Below the pieces are notes generated by a model. It was not told the DNA's origin. It made no database searches and saw nothing but the letters and a program-made list of their open reading frames with translations. Positions 24,728-33,237 of a stretch of 50,939 bases of DNA are shown in pieces (positions within the stretch are counted from its first letter, which is position 1; each line of letters opens with the position of its first letter). Made by a program: the position numbers and the translations under genes. This DNA is from CAYYNQ01 sp964473105 (GTDB lineage Bacteria > Sumerlaeota > Sumerlaeia > MVZB01), in the NCBI GenBank assembly GCA_964473105.1, contig CAYYNQ010000051.1, forward strand, positions 1 to 50,939. The letters are read 5' to 3'.

Positions 24728-24757
24728 TTGACAGGAATGGTTTGGACTGGCTAGATA
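24728..24757 (+). promoter_or_regulatory. Candidate rpmH promoter
   Basis: TTGACA (24728-24733), an 18-base spacer and TAGATA (24752-24757): a perfect -35 and a weak -10, about 105 bases before the rpmH ATG. It is the best match in the region for driving the rpmH-rnpA-yidD-yidC-jag cluster. Confidence 0.45.
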
Positions 24758-24861
24758 GTTGGTTTGGTCCATCGAGGAGCGGGGTCTGAACTGTAAAGAA
24801 ACTCATTCGTGGGTCGTTACCCCGGATAGCCACGAGGCCTTTAAATCGTGAGGAATCAAGA

Positions 24862-24996
24862 ATGAAGAGAACGTTTCAGCCATCCCGCCGCAAACGGAAA
24901 AATAAGCATGGCTTCCGTGCACGCAAACGGACCAAGGGCGGGCGGGCGGTGCTGGCACGACGCCGTAGGAAGGGACGTTCACGTCTTTCCGCCTGA
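24862..24996 (+). CDS. rpmH: Large-subunit ribosomal protein bL34
   Basis: 44 residues, basic throughout, beginning MKRTFQPSRRKRKNKHGF and continuing with RARKRTKGGRAVLARRRRKG, which is the bL34 signature. It is part of the 50S subunit. GAGG stands eight bases before the ATG. It is first gene of the conserved rpmH-rnpA-yidD-yidC-jag order that often lies near the chromosome origin. dnaA is not in this window. Confidence 0.97.
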   Translation: MKRTFQPSRRKRKNKHGFRARKRTKGGRAVLARRRRKGRSRLSA

Positions 24997-25048
24997 TGAT
25001 CTTCCTGCTCATCTATCCCGCTGGCAGGATGAACTCGGAAACCTGATC

Positions 25049-25447
25049 GTGCCGTTTTCCCATGATCACAGTCTGAAGAAACGCAGGGAATTTCAGGTCG
25101 TTTATCGGCAGGGGAGGAAGGGATACGGTGAGACCGCCGTTATCTTCTGCTGGAAACGGGGGGACAACGGCCCGTGGAGGCTGGGGTTGACAGCCACGCG
25201 CAGTATCGGCGGGGCTGTGAAACGAAACCGGGCCCGGAGGCGTGCTCGCGAATTCTTCAGGGTCCATCAGGATGATATACCAGAAGGCTGGGATTTTGTC
25301 GTGAATCTGAAGACAAATGCGCATTCATTTCGCCCCATGCGATTTCGTGAGGACATGACCGTCATCCTGAAAAGAATGGGATTTCAACTTCGTGCGGATG
25401 CAATCGGATCATTCCAATTTACCCTCGGAGCTTCAGGATCATCATGA
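25049..25447 (+). CDS. rnpA: Ribonuclease P protein component
   Basis: Basic partner of the RNase P RNA, which matures tRNA 5' ends. Conserved parts are SLKKRREFQVVYRQG near the start, GLTATRSIGGAVKRNRARRR (the RNR signature that contacts RNA), and a long final helix. I choose the GTG at 25049 (about 132 residues) because the family begins just before SLKKRREF and GGAA lies about eight bases upstream. The same frame stays open back to an ATG at 24908 inside rpmH, which would add 47 residues. That resembles the nested rpmH/rnpA of Thermus but is not supported by conservation that I can see. Confidence 0.92.
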   Translation: MPFSHDHSLKKRREFQVVYRQGRKGYGETAVIFCWKRGDNGPWRLGLTATRSIGGAVKRNRARRRAREFFRVHQDDIPEGWDFVVNLKTNAHSFRPMRFREDMTVILKRMGFQLRADAIGSFQFTLGASGSS

Positions 25448-25466
25448 TTGTGGAAGGTAGAAGGTA

Positions 25467-25733
25467 ATGCCATTCCGGCCTGGTGCATTACATCCCGTCA
25501 ACCGTTTCCTGCGTATTCCGGTCCATCTGTGGCGTGTCCTCTTTGCCACTTGGATTCCACCTTGCTGCAGGTTCTTCCCAAGCTGTTCATCCTATGCGCT
25601 GGATGCACTCAATAAGCATACCTGGCCTTGGGCGTTATGGCTTATTGTTCGGCGTGTTGTCTGCTGTAACCCCATCCACCCGGGTGGTTATGACCCGGTG
25701 CCGGACTGTGAATGTAAACGGACAGGATCATGA
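25467..25733 (+). CDS. yidD: Membrane protein insertion efficiency factor YidD
   Basis: 88 residues of the YidD family, a small membrane-associated protein that helps Sec/YidC-dependent insertion. Signature: CRFFPSCSSYALDAL in the middle and CCNPIHPGGYDPVP near the end, with an amphipathic N-terminal helix. The stop overlaps the yidC ATG by four bases (ATGA), so the two are translationally coupled. It starts 19 bases after rnpA. Confidence 0.95.
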   Translation: MPFRPGALHPVNRFLRIPVHLWRVLFATWIPPCCRFFPSCSSYALDALNKHTWPWALWLIVRRVVCCNPIHPGGYDPVPDCECKRTGS

Positions 25734-27637
25734 ACGAAAAAAAACGCTTTGTCCTTTTCATGATTCTGAGTTTTCTGGTGATGATCATCACCATGAATTA
25801 TATGCAGAGCAATCTGCCGGAACCCGAACCCGGTTTGGCCAGCCCGGTCAGGGACGCCGAGGATGGCCTGACGACACTCAAGAGTCGGCCTCGGATGGTG
25901 GAGCCAGATGCCGCTCCCGAATTACGGCAGATCCGCAATGATACCGGGACACACGTGGCCGCTGCAGGACCTGATCGCTCAAGCATTCCAACCCTGCCGA
26001 TTGAGACGGAGGTTTACTCAATCGAGTTTTCGCCGGTGGGGGGGGTCCCCGTCCGCTGGGATATCATCGACGAGAGGTTCACGCCGCCTCCGATGGATAA
26101 TGGCGGAGATGATAGTTGGGATGAAACCGAGAACCTAGTGGAGCACCTTATTGATCCTGCTATTGTGGAACACCCCTCGCTTGACCTCCCCTTCCAGATT
26201 ATCCTCAGGGGGTTGAATTCACGTTTTTTCCATGAATTCAACCGGGATATGTACGAAGCCGAGATTCTAAAAAACCCGGATGGGGTGATATCGGGCTATA
26301 GTTTTCGATCTCCGCGCAACGAACTGGGCCTGGTCATGGTCAAGACTTGGCGTTTTCCTGATTCAGGATCATTTCGCTCGACCTTGGAGATCTCGTTGGA
26401 GAATCACGGGTCTTCCAATCTGAGTTTTAATAACAAGAACACGGGGCTTGGGCTGTTGCTTGGGCCCGGGCTGGGTAGTGTTCCGAATACGGACAATATG
26501 CCGCCTATGACCCAGTTTGCTCGGACCGATGCAATCCTCAAAAGCCCCGTTGGCTTTGAATACGCGCACCTTTCCGATGATGCTGATCCCGTGGTTTATT
26601 CCGAGGAACCTCTGCAGTGGGCCGGGATCCAGAGCATGTATTTCCTTGCTGCAATTATTCCGGGCGAGAACACTTCGATCACGTCGGCGCGGATGTTCAT
26701 CGACCGAGATGTCAAGGGCACCTTAGCCGCTGACAATAAGGAGGCCGATTTTTATCCGTCACTGGAAATATTTACCGACCAGTTTAATATCCCGTTCGGT
26801 ACTCGACTTTCCTTCGTATTTGACCTCTACATGGGGCCGAAGCAACCCGAGATTCTGAGGGAGGCCGGCCATGATCTTGAGCGTGTGTTATTCCATGATT
26901 CATGGAATTGGTTTCGTGGCTTGTGTCTAGCACTCATGATAATGCTGACCTGGTTCCAGGGCATGGTGGGGAATTGGGGCGTTTCGATTATTTTTCTGAC
27001 ATTCACGGTCCGGCTTCTGACCTTTCCGCTTGTACACAAGGGACTGAAGGCCCAAGCCAAGACGCAGGTCGAAATGCAGAAGCTCAAGCCTCTGATGGAC
27101 AAGATAAACGAGAAGCACAAGGACGATCCCAGAAAGAAGCAGCAGGAGGTCATGAGTCTCTACCGCGAGCACGGTGTCAACCCGTTGGGTGCACTGAAGG
27201 GCTGCGGCTGGATGCTTATCCAGATGCCGATTTTCTTCGCTCTTTACAAGCTTCTTTACCAGTCAATTGACCTGCGCGGTGCATCTTGGTGGTTTGTCCA
27301 GGATCTTTCCCAGCCTGACAGGCTGTTCATGCTGCCGTGGAATTTGCCATTGGTAGGGGATGCTTTCAATATCCTTCCGTTGTTTGTGGCCGCGACCCAG
27401 ATGGTAACCAGTAAATTCACGATGCAGACCCCGACCGACCCCCAGCAGGCACAGATGCAGAAGATGATGATTTATTTCATGCCGGTGATGATTCTGGTGT
27501 TGACCTATAGTTTCCCATCGGGGTTGATGTTGTATTGGATGGTCTCCAACCTGTGGCAGGTTGTGCAGCAGTTGTGGGTCAACAAGCATATCCGTAAGCC
27601 CCAGCAGCAGGGAGTGGGGGGTGAAAAAAAAGCATGA
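25730..27637 (+). CDS. yidC: Membrane protein insertase YidC
   Basis: Inserts and folds inner-membrane proteins alone or with SecYEG. The 635-residue protein has the Gram-negative layout. One N-terminal membrane helix (about 6-25) is followed by a long periplasmic domain to about residue 390. The Oxa1 core then carries GNWGVSIIFLTFTVRLLTFP, a coiled cytoplasmic hairpin (KAQAKTQVEMQKLKPLM), GCGWMLIQMPIFFALYKLL and FPSGLMLYWMVSNLWQ. The conserved arginine in TVRLLTFP is present. A G8 run at 26038-26045 lies in the periplasmic part with frame intact. Confidence 0.97.
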   Translation: MNEKKRFVLFMILSFLVMIITMNYMQSNLPEPEPGLASPVRDAEDGLTTLKSRPRMVEPDAAPELRQIRNDTGTHVAAAGPDRSSIPTLPIETEVYSIEFSPVGGVPVRWDIIDERFTPPPMDNGGDDSWDETENLVEHLIDPAIVEHPSLDLPFQIILRGLNSRFFHEFNRDMYEAEILKNPDGVISGYSFRSPRNELGLVMVKTWRFPDSGSFRSTLEISLENHGSSNLSFNNKNTGLGLLLGPGLGSVPNTDNMPPMTQFARTDAILKSPVGFEYAHLSDDADPVVYSEEPLQWAGIQSMYFLAAIIPGENTSITSARMFIDRDVKGTLAADNKEADFYPSLEIFTDQFNIPFGTRLSFVFDLYMGPKQPEILREAGHDLERVLFHDSWNWFRGLCLALMIMLTWFQGMVGNWGVSIIFLTFTVRLLTFPLVHKGLKAQAKTQVEMQKLKPLMDKINEKHKDDPRKKQQEVMSLYREHGVNPLGALKGCGWMLIQMPIFFALYKLLYQSIDLRGASWWFVQDLSQPDRLFMLPWNLPLVGDAFNILPLFVAATQMVTSKFTMQTPTDPQQAQMQKMMIYFMPVMILVLTYSFPSGLMLYWMVSNLWQVVQQLWVNKHIRKPQQQGVGGEKKA

Positions 27638-27692
27638 ATGTTGAATCTTCGGTGAAATAGTTATAGAATCATTCAAAAGGTGAGAGACAATT

Positions 27693-28319
27693 ATGGAGAA
27701 AGAACTGATTTTTGCTGGTACCGATGAAGGTCAGGTGCTGGATGAAATACTGAAGCATCTTCAGCTCCCGATCGAGGCTGTCGATTATCAAGTAACCGAG
27801 GAGGACGATAAGGAACTCCTCCCGGGCGCAAAACCCAAGTTGCAGGTGCATGCTCGCATCAGGCCTGAATACATTGCCGATAAGGCGATGGATCATCTTG
27901 TGAATATCCTCCAAATCTTGGATGTCGAGGCCGATCTGGAATACATTGATTATGAAGGGATCGTGCTGATCAGTATCACGGCGCCCGATGATGCATCTCT
28001 GTTGATCGGGAAGGACGGCCAGAACATCGATGCGCTACAGTATTTGATCAGCCGTGTGGTGCTGCGTCATAACCGCGAGGCTCCAATGCTGGTGATCGAT
28101 GTGGAGGAATACCGCCGTCGGAAGTTTGATAAGCTTAAGGACTTGGCCGACCGGGCTGTAAATCGTGCCCGCCAGTCTGGTAATGAGATCGAACTCAGCC
28201 CGATGCCGGCACTGGAACGTAAATTCATCCACCATTATCTTGGCCTTGAAAAGGGGATCCAGACCTTTAGTCGCGGTGAGGATCCGCAACGCTATGTTTT
28301 CTTGTTTGCCGAGGAATAA
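27693..28319 (+). CDS. jag: RNA-binding protein KhpB/Jag
   Basis: 208 residues in three domains. Jag-N is at about 1-50 (EKELIFAGTDEGQVLDEIL), the KH domain is at about 75-150 with its GKDG loop (LLIGKDGQNIDALQYL), and R3H is at the end (ERKFIHHYL). It binds RNA and in Gram-positive bacteria controls cell elongation with KhpA. Its presence after yidC is the standard order in Firmicutes, Thermotogae and several deep lineages but is absent in Proteobacteria, which helps exclude the latter. An AGGTGAG lies a suitable distance before the ATG. mnmE, often next, is absent. Confidence 0.94.
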   Translation: MEKELIFAGTDEGQVLDEILKHLQLPIEAVDYQVTEEDDKELLPGAKPKLQVHARIRPEYIADKAMDHLVNILQILDVEADLEYIDYEGIVLISITAPDDASLLIGKDGQNIDALQYLISRVVLRHNREAPMLVIDVEEYRRRKFDKLKDLADRAVNRARQSGNEIELSPMPALERKFIHHYLGLEKGIQTFSRGEDPQRYVFLFAEE

Positions 28320-28500
28320 CCCTGCCCGAACATTCGTGGAAGTTATCATCGGATCCAAAATATTTTTCCACGGGGACGTGAAGGGGTTGATTCGGGCGTG
28401 TCCTTGTGTTTGTTCGGTGGATTTGGGCTTATGGTCAGGCCTATGATGCGTGGTTGCAGTGAAGGTTTCGTGTGTTTGCGAAAAATAACCGGAGTTCCAT

Positions 28501-29232
28501 TCAGTCTCGTTTCAGCCGTTCGACTGCCATGTCGAGTTTAAGGGTTTTTTCATAGATCGCCCGCCCACTAATCGCCCCGATCAGGTTTGGCAGCCCAAGG
28601 GAGCGCAATGCCAGCAGATCATTCACATCGCGGATGCCTCCCGATGCGATCACATCCATGGAAGTTGAGCGGGCCAAGTCGCCCGTTGCTTCCAGACTCG
28701 GGCCGGTCATCATTCCATCGGTCGAGATATCGGTATGGATGATCGTTCCCACGCCCATTTGCTCTAGTTCCTGCGAGAATTCACCGGCCAGTAGCTTCGA
28801 GGTCTCCACCCAGCCTTCAACCGCGACCCGGCCGTTGCGTGTATCGATTCCGACAATCAACCGTTCACCAATCTCCCTTGCGAGATCAGCAACCAGATTC
28901 TTCTGTCGCAGTGCACCGGTCCCAAGAATGACATGGTCAATTCCTAGATCGAGCACTGACATGATGGCTTCACGGGTTCGCAGGCCGCCCCCGAGTTCGA
29001 TTTTAATACCGACCTTATCGCGGATGGCCTTGACCATGTCTAGATTGGCGGGTCGGCCGCTGAATGCACCGTCGAGGTCAACCACATGAAGCCTGTCTGC
29101 CCCGGCTTTCTCGAATTCACATGCCGTTCGGACCGGGTTGTCGGAGTAAATGGTTTTCTGGTCGGCCTCTCCCCTGCTGAGCCTAACGACTTGGCCTTCC
29201 ATCAGGTCAATCGCCGGTATGGGTAAAAACAT
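28501..29232 (-). CDS. hisA: Phosphoribosylformimino-5-aminoimidazole carboxamide ribotide isomerase
   Basis: Fourth step of histidine synthesis, an Amadori isomerisation on a TIM barrel of 243 residues. The catalytic aspartates are Asp9 (PAIDLMEG) and Asp130 (VGIDTRNG). The two phosphate-binding loops are GGGLRT (81-86) and ASGGIRD near the end. It could be the dual HisA/TrpF enzyme PriA, but length and motifs do not demand it. No other his genes are nearby. It ends convergent with jag and is preceded by the methyltransferase on the same strand, about 95 bases upstream. Confidence 0.95.
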   Translation of the reverse strand: MFLPIPAIDLMEGQVVRLSRGEADQKTIYSDNPVRTACEFEKAGADRLHVVDLDGAFSGRPANLDMVKAIRDKVGIKIELGGGLRTREAIMSVLDLGIDHVILGTGALRQKNLVADLAREIGERLIVGIDTRNGRVAVEGWVETSKLLAGEFSQELEQMGVGTIIHTDISTDGMMTGPSLEATGDLARSTSMDVIASGGIRDVNDLLALRSLGLPNLIGAISGRAIYEKTLKLDMAVERLKRD

Positions 29233-29327
29233 CTACTGTATCACCTTTTTGCTCTTGTGTTATCGGCTTGCGAAGGGCCGAAAAAAAACAACCCATCGTA
29301 TTATGAGCAGAATCGGGGGGATCATAT

Positions 29328-30116
29328 TCATTTCACGGCAATCAAAATCATACGTGATGAGTTCTGGTTCCAGGCCGAACCATCGTAATCCCCATAGTAT
29401 CCAATGGTTTGCATTCTGGCTTTATTGATCATATCATCTATTTCTTCAATACTATATACTCTGACAGATTCGGTCCAGGATCTGTTTTCGATATTTTGCC
29501 CGGACAGTTCAATCCGTTTGTTGATTCGACGGGTTCGGGCATCCCAGCATCGGGTTTCAAGGATCCGGCGCCCATCGGGGAGTTCACGTTCAGAATTGTC
29601 CTGGAGCGAATTAAGCATGACCTTAAGGTTAATGTGATCAAGAACCAGTCGGCCGTCAGGTCTCAGGACCCGGGCCATTTCGCTCAGGGCAGCCTGATTG
29701 TCGGTTTCCCCATGAAAATAGCCAAAACTGGTGAAAAGGTTGACCAGCCTGTCAAAGCTGTCGTTTGCAAAAGGCAGATACAACATGTTTCCCCGTACTA
29801 ACTCGGGTCTGGCGACGGGCAAACGATGTTCGGGTGAAGGAATCGTTTTATTTCCGACGGCATATTGCAGCAGCTCTTCCGAGAGGTCCAAGCCGATTAT
29901 CGAGCGGACATGGACACTCAACGGTAACAGATGGCGCCCTCCGCCGCAACACAGGTCGAGCAGATGATGGAGCCCGGGGTTAAGTTCAAGCACACCCGCC
30001 AGAAAACTTGCTGCGGTTTTCGCCTCGGATGAGTCCCGGTGGAGATAGACATCCAGATAGTCTTCTTTGAATGCACCGTGGAACCATGGGCTGTTTCTTG
30101 GCTGGGCCGGGTTCAT
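29328..30116 (-). CDS. Class I SAM-dependent methyltransferase
   Basis: 262 residues. Motif I is LLDLCCGGGRHLLPLS (about 52-67), motif II GLDLSEELL, and the later core motif is RVLRPDGRLVLDHINL. The N-terminal part, with WFHGAFKEDYLDVYLHRD, resembles methyltransferases of the UbiE/YcgJ-like superfamily found next to signalling genes in many environmental genomes. There is no membrane segment and no target-recognition domain I can name, so the substrate is unknown. It lies 72 bases after the sigma-54 response regulator and may belong to the same transcript. Confidence 0.85.
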   Translation of the reverse strand: MNPAQPRNSPWFHGAFKEDYLDVYLHRDSSEAKTAASFLAGVLELNPGLHHLLDLCCGGGRHLLPLSVHVRSIIGLDLSEELLQYAVGNKTIPSPEHRLPVARPELVRGNMLYLPFANDSFDRLVNLFTSFGYFHGETDNQAALSEMARVLRPDGRLVLDHINLKVMLNSLQDNSERELPDGRRILETRCWDARTRRINKRIELSGQNIENRSWTESVRVYSIEEIDDMINKARMQTIGYYGDYDGSAWNQNSSRMILIAVK

Positions 30117-30188
30117 GTTTGTGCTGATGATATCATGATTCGGGTTGCGATTAAGCCGACGAATGTGATTGTAAATCCGGGGGTGAAA

Positions 30189-31559
30189 TCAAGGCCTCCT
30201 GACCTCATTTTTGTCGTCGGCATCATTTTCGAGCTTTCGGTAAAGAGTCTTGCGCCCGATCCCCAAGATCTTTGAGGCCCGAGCACGGTTGCCGTTGCAT
30301 GCTGCAACTGTTGCCCGGATGAATTCCTTCCCCATTTCGTCCAGCGTGGTGCCTATTCGCATCCGCACGGACTGGTGCTGTGGATCGGATTTACGGATTT
30401 CCTCAGGAAGGTCGCGTGGTGCTAGTTCCTTTGCACGTGACATGACAATTAGGCCTTCCAGAATGTTGCGTAACTGGCGGATATTACCTGGCCAGTTGAA
30501 ATCCTGAAGTTTTTCCATTGCCCGGGGTGAGATGCCGATAAGGGGCTTTCCGTGGGTTTCGCAAAGTTCCGTGATGAATGCGTTCACAAGCAACGGGATG
30601 TCGCCCCGCCGCTCACGCAGTGATGGAAGCTGCACTGTGATCACATTCAGTCGATAGAACAGATCTTCACGGAATGACCCATCCGACACCATCCTGCCAA
30701 GGTCCCGGTTGGTGGCGGCCAGTAGCCTTACATCAACCTCGATAGGCTCGACACCCCCCACCCTTTCAAAGGCCTGCGTCTCGAGGACACGCAGCAGCTT
30801 GACCTGAAAATCAGGGCTGGTTTCACCGATTTCATCAAGGAAGAGGGTCCCGCCGTCCGCGCGCTCAAAACGGCCGGGTTTCGTCTTCAGGGCGTGCGTG
30901 AATGCACCCTTCTCGTAGCCGAACAGCTCACTTTCCAGCAGGGTTTCGGAGAGTGCTCCGCAGTTGACCGGGACAAAGGGTTTTCTGGAACGTGAGGACA
31001 AGCGATGTATTGCGCTTGCCACCAGTTCTTTGCCGGTCCCACTTTCTCCTTGGATCAGGACGGTTGCTCGACTGGGCGCGACCTGACGGATCTGCTCGAA
31101 GATACGTTCCATGGGCGCAGAACTGCCGATGATGTTTTCAAAACCGCATCTCTTCTCGACCAGGGACTTCAGTTCAATATTTTCAAGCTTGAGTTCACGA
31201 TTAATCAGGGCCGAACGAACCTTGACGGTTAGCTCCTTGAGATCGATGGGTTTTGTCTGGTAATGCAGGGCGCCCATCTGCATTGCTTCCACGGCTGTCT
31301 CGATTGTTCCATGGGCTGTCAGCATGATCACCGCGATAGACGGGTCTTCTTCACGAATTTTCCTGAGCAACTCCATGCCGTCAAGGTTCGGCATTTTCAG
31401 ATCGGTGATCACGAGGTCACAGGATTGGATCTGGATTTTATCCCAAGCCTGCAAGCCGTCCTCCGCCGTGTCGACCTCATAATCATCCGCCTCAAGACTC
31501 CATTTGAGTCCCTCGCGGGTATTTTTTTCATCATCGACAATCAGGATGCGCTGTTTCAT
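30189..31559 (-). CDS. Sigma-54-dependent response regulator, NtrC family
   Basis: 456 residues in three domains. The receiver begins with KQRILIVDDEKN, phospho-acceptor Asp53 (VITDLKMP) and the switch Lys in QTKPIDL. The AAA+ domain has Walker A GESGTGKE and Walker B GGTLFLDEIG. Its sigma-54 contact loop reads GAFTHA instead of the usual GAFTGA. A Fis-type helix-turn-helix sits at the end (RARASKILGIGRKTLYRKL). The ATG at 31559 gives the usual receiver N-terminus. Earlier starts would overlap the kinase gene. It is 16 bases after its partner kinase, a clear two-component pair. No sigma-54 promoter was found nearby, so the targets are unknown. Confidence 0.93.
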   Translation of the reverse strand: MKQRILIVDDEKNTREGLKWSLEADDYEVDTAEDGLQAWDKIQIQSCDLVITDLKMPNLDGMELLRKIREEDPSIAVIMLTAHGTIETAVEAMQMGALHYQTKPIDLKELTVKVRSALINRELKLENIELKSLVEKRCGFENIIGSSAPMERIFEQIRQVAPSRATVLIQGESGTGKELVASAIHRLSSRSRKPFVPVNCGALSETLLESELFGYEKGAFTHALKTKPGRFERADGGTLFLDEIGETSPDFQVKLLRVLETQAFERVGGVEPIEVDVRLLAATNRDLGRMVSDGSFREDLFYRLNVITVQLPSLRERRGDIPLLVNAFITELCETHGKPLIGISPRAMEKLQDFNWPGNIRQLRNILEGLIVMSRAKELAPRDLPEEIRKSDPQHQSVRMRIGTTLDEMGKEFIRATVAACNGNRARASKILGIGRKTLYRKLENDADDKNEVRRP

Positions 31560-31575
31560 AAGGATGTTGGCCCGT

Positions 31576-32955
31576 TCAACCAGTTGAGGATTGTTTTTCA
31601 TGACCAGGTTGAGCTTTTCCCTTGTTCCGGCTATTCGCAAACTTGTCCAGTCCTACCGGATTGTTTCCATCCGGTTCATCTTTGCGGTGTTCAAGATGAC
31701 GGATGATTTTTTGGTGGAGAGGAAGCGATACAATGAACTCGGATCCTTCACCGGGCTTGGAATGAACATGGAGGGCTCCTTTATGCTCTGTAATGATCCG
31801 GTCGACGACCATCAGCCCTAGCCCCGTACCGCCGAATTTTGTCGTGAAGTATGCTTCCATGATGTGCTCGATGACATCAGGCTCAATGCCCGGTCCATTG
31901 TCCCGGACGACAATGCGGACTGCATCGCTCGCGACACCGGCACGGATATCAAGCACGGGTTTATAATCGCTATCCTCTTGACCGGTGCGCTCGGCAAGGG
32001 CTTCGATGGCGTTGCGTACAAGGTTGCGCAACGCCTGAAGCATGAGGTGTTCATCCAGCATGATCGGTGGGAGTTCGGGATCAATCGAGATCTGCATGGA
32101 AATGCCATAACGTTCACATTCTGTACTGAATGTTTTTTCCACGTATTCCAGCATGGGCCTGAGTGATGATTCCTTTAGGTTCGGGCTATGGGGTCTGGCC
32201 GCGGCCAGAAACTCCTCAACTGTATCAGCAAGCCGTTCGGTTTCCTCCTCGAGTACCCGTGCGGCTCGAATGATCTTTGCCTCGTCCAGATTGCGTTTCT
32301 CCTGGCGGGTTTGTTCAATCTCGTTCTGCAGCAATTGGCCGTGTATTTTCAGCGAGTTGAGTGGATTCTTGATCTCGTGTGCAATGCCGGACGTCATGGT
32401 CGCCATTGAGGTCAAGCGCTTGGCTCGTGACTGTTCAGCCTGACGTCGGATCCGTTCCGTGACATCACGCATCAGGATGACAATCAGTGTCGGATCTCCT
32501 TGTTCGTTTTCGACTGGCCCCGATGCTCCCTGTTCATCAGGCACCGTTCTTTCCTCGTCAACATCCTCGTCCATGCGCATTAGCATGGCGCTTAATGCAA
32601 CGGTGCGTTGTTGGCGTCCGCCATACTCGAACTCGTAGTTTCTGATATCTCGAGGTTGTTCCTTAAGTGATTCAATGATAGATTCCAAGGGGTGATCCTT
32701 TTTCAGGCGGGTATGGATCCTTTCGCCAGCCTGGGGCCGGGTCGAACTCCAGCCCATCATTGACCGGGCACGACGATTTGTGAATAACAGCCGCATGGAC
32801 AGATCCGTGACCATTACGCCCTCATCTAAATAATCGAACACGCTTTGCAGCAGCTGCTTCTGCTCAAACATACGCATCAGGATTGGCTGGATTTGGTCGG
32901 TGTCCAGCTTGTCCAGCCTGGCAAGCATTTTATCTTGGAATCCTGCTGTCTTCAT
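31576..32955 (-). CDS. Sensor histidine kinase, NtrB-like (PAS-HisKA-HATPase)
   Basis: 459 residues, cytoplasmic with no membrane helix. A PAS domain (about 33-165) begins QSVFDYLDEGVMVTDLS. The phospho-acceptor is His193 in SGIAHEIKNPLNSLK. The ATPase domain has an N box LRNLVRNAIEAL, G1 VVRDNGPGI and G2 FGGTGLGLMVV. All catalytic boxes are intact. A stretch of acidic residues with DEERTVPDEQG (about 133-143) is inserted at the end of the PAS domain. It is paired with the NtrC-type regulator downstream. The signal is unknown; the lack of membrane helices implies an internal one. Confidence 0.93.
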   Translation of the reverse strand: MKTAGFQDKMLARLDKLDTDQIQPILMRMFEQKQLLQSVFDYLDEGVMVTDLSMRLLFTNRRARSMMGWSSTRPQAGERIHTRLKKDHPLESIIESLKEQPRDIRNYEFEYGGRQQRTVALSAMLMRMDEDVDEERTVPDEQGASGPVENEQGDPTLIVILMRDVTERIRRQAEQSRAKRLTSMATMTSGIAHEIKNPLNSLKIHGQLLQNEIEQTRQEKRNLDEAKIIRAARVLEEETERLADTVEEFLAAARPHSPNLKESSLRPMLEYVEKTFSTECERYGISMQISIDPELPPIMLDEHLMLQALRNLVRNAIEALAERTGQEDSDYKPVLDIRAGVASDAVRIVVRDNGPGIEPDVIEHIMEAYFTTKFGGTGLGLMVVDRIITEHKGALHVHSKPGEGSEFIVSLPLHQKIIRHLEHRKDEPDGNNPVGLDKFANSRNKGKAQPGHEKQSSTG

Positions 32956-33237
32956 GATGTCGCTGTTCGCCCACTTTCATTCCATCTGAGAGTCATGTCC
33001 CAGACAACCAGCCCATTCTGAAAGAGGTTTGAGGTATCGTCAAGATTCACTCGAGGATTTCCAGCGGGGTGCCTGAGATAATTTGGGCAACAATGATCAT
33101 AACTTAGGATCAAAAACAGGTTCTTTAGGCCACTCTATAGCGCCTGCTTTGGTTTCTTTGACGGGGAATATGGCGTTTATGCGCTTGATTTCGGCATCAG
33201 GCTGTGACAATTCTTGTTGATACCGAGTAGCCTCGCC

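Larger units (their letters stand above)
24423..24861. other. Intergenic region upstream of rpmH
   Basis: AT-rich in its middle, with a 16-base palindrome and a promoter listed separately. Only one poor DnaA-box-like word (TGTGGATG near 24466) is present, so this is not convincing as a replication origin. No RNA gene or protein-like frame was seen. Confidence 0.45.

Noticed and set aside
24423..24861. Replication origin next to rpmH
   Set aside because: Only one poor DnaA-box-like word, and dnaA/dnaN are absent.
28335..28372. Hairpin CGTGGAA/TTCCACG after jag as a terminator
   Set aside because: The loop is 24 bases and there is no T tract after the stem.
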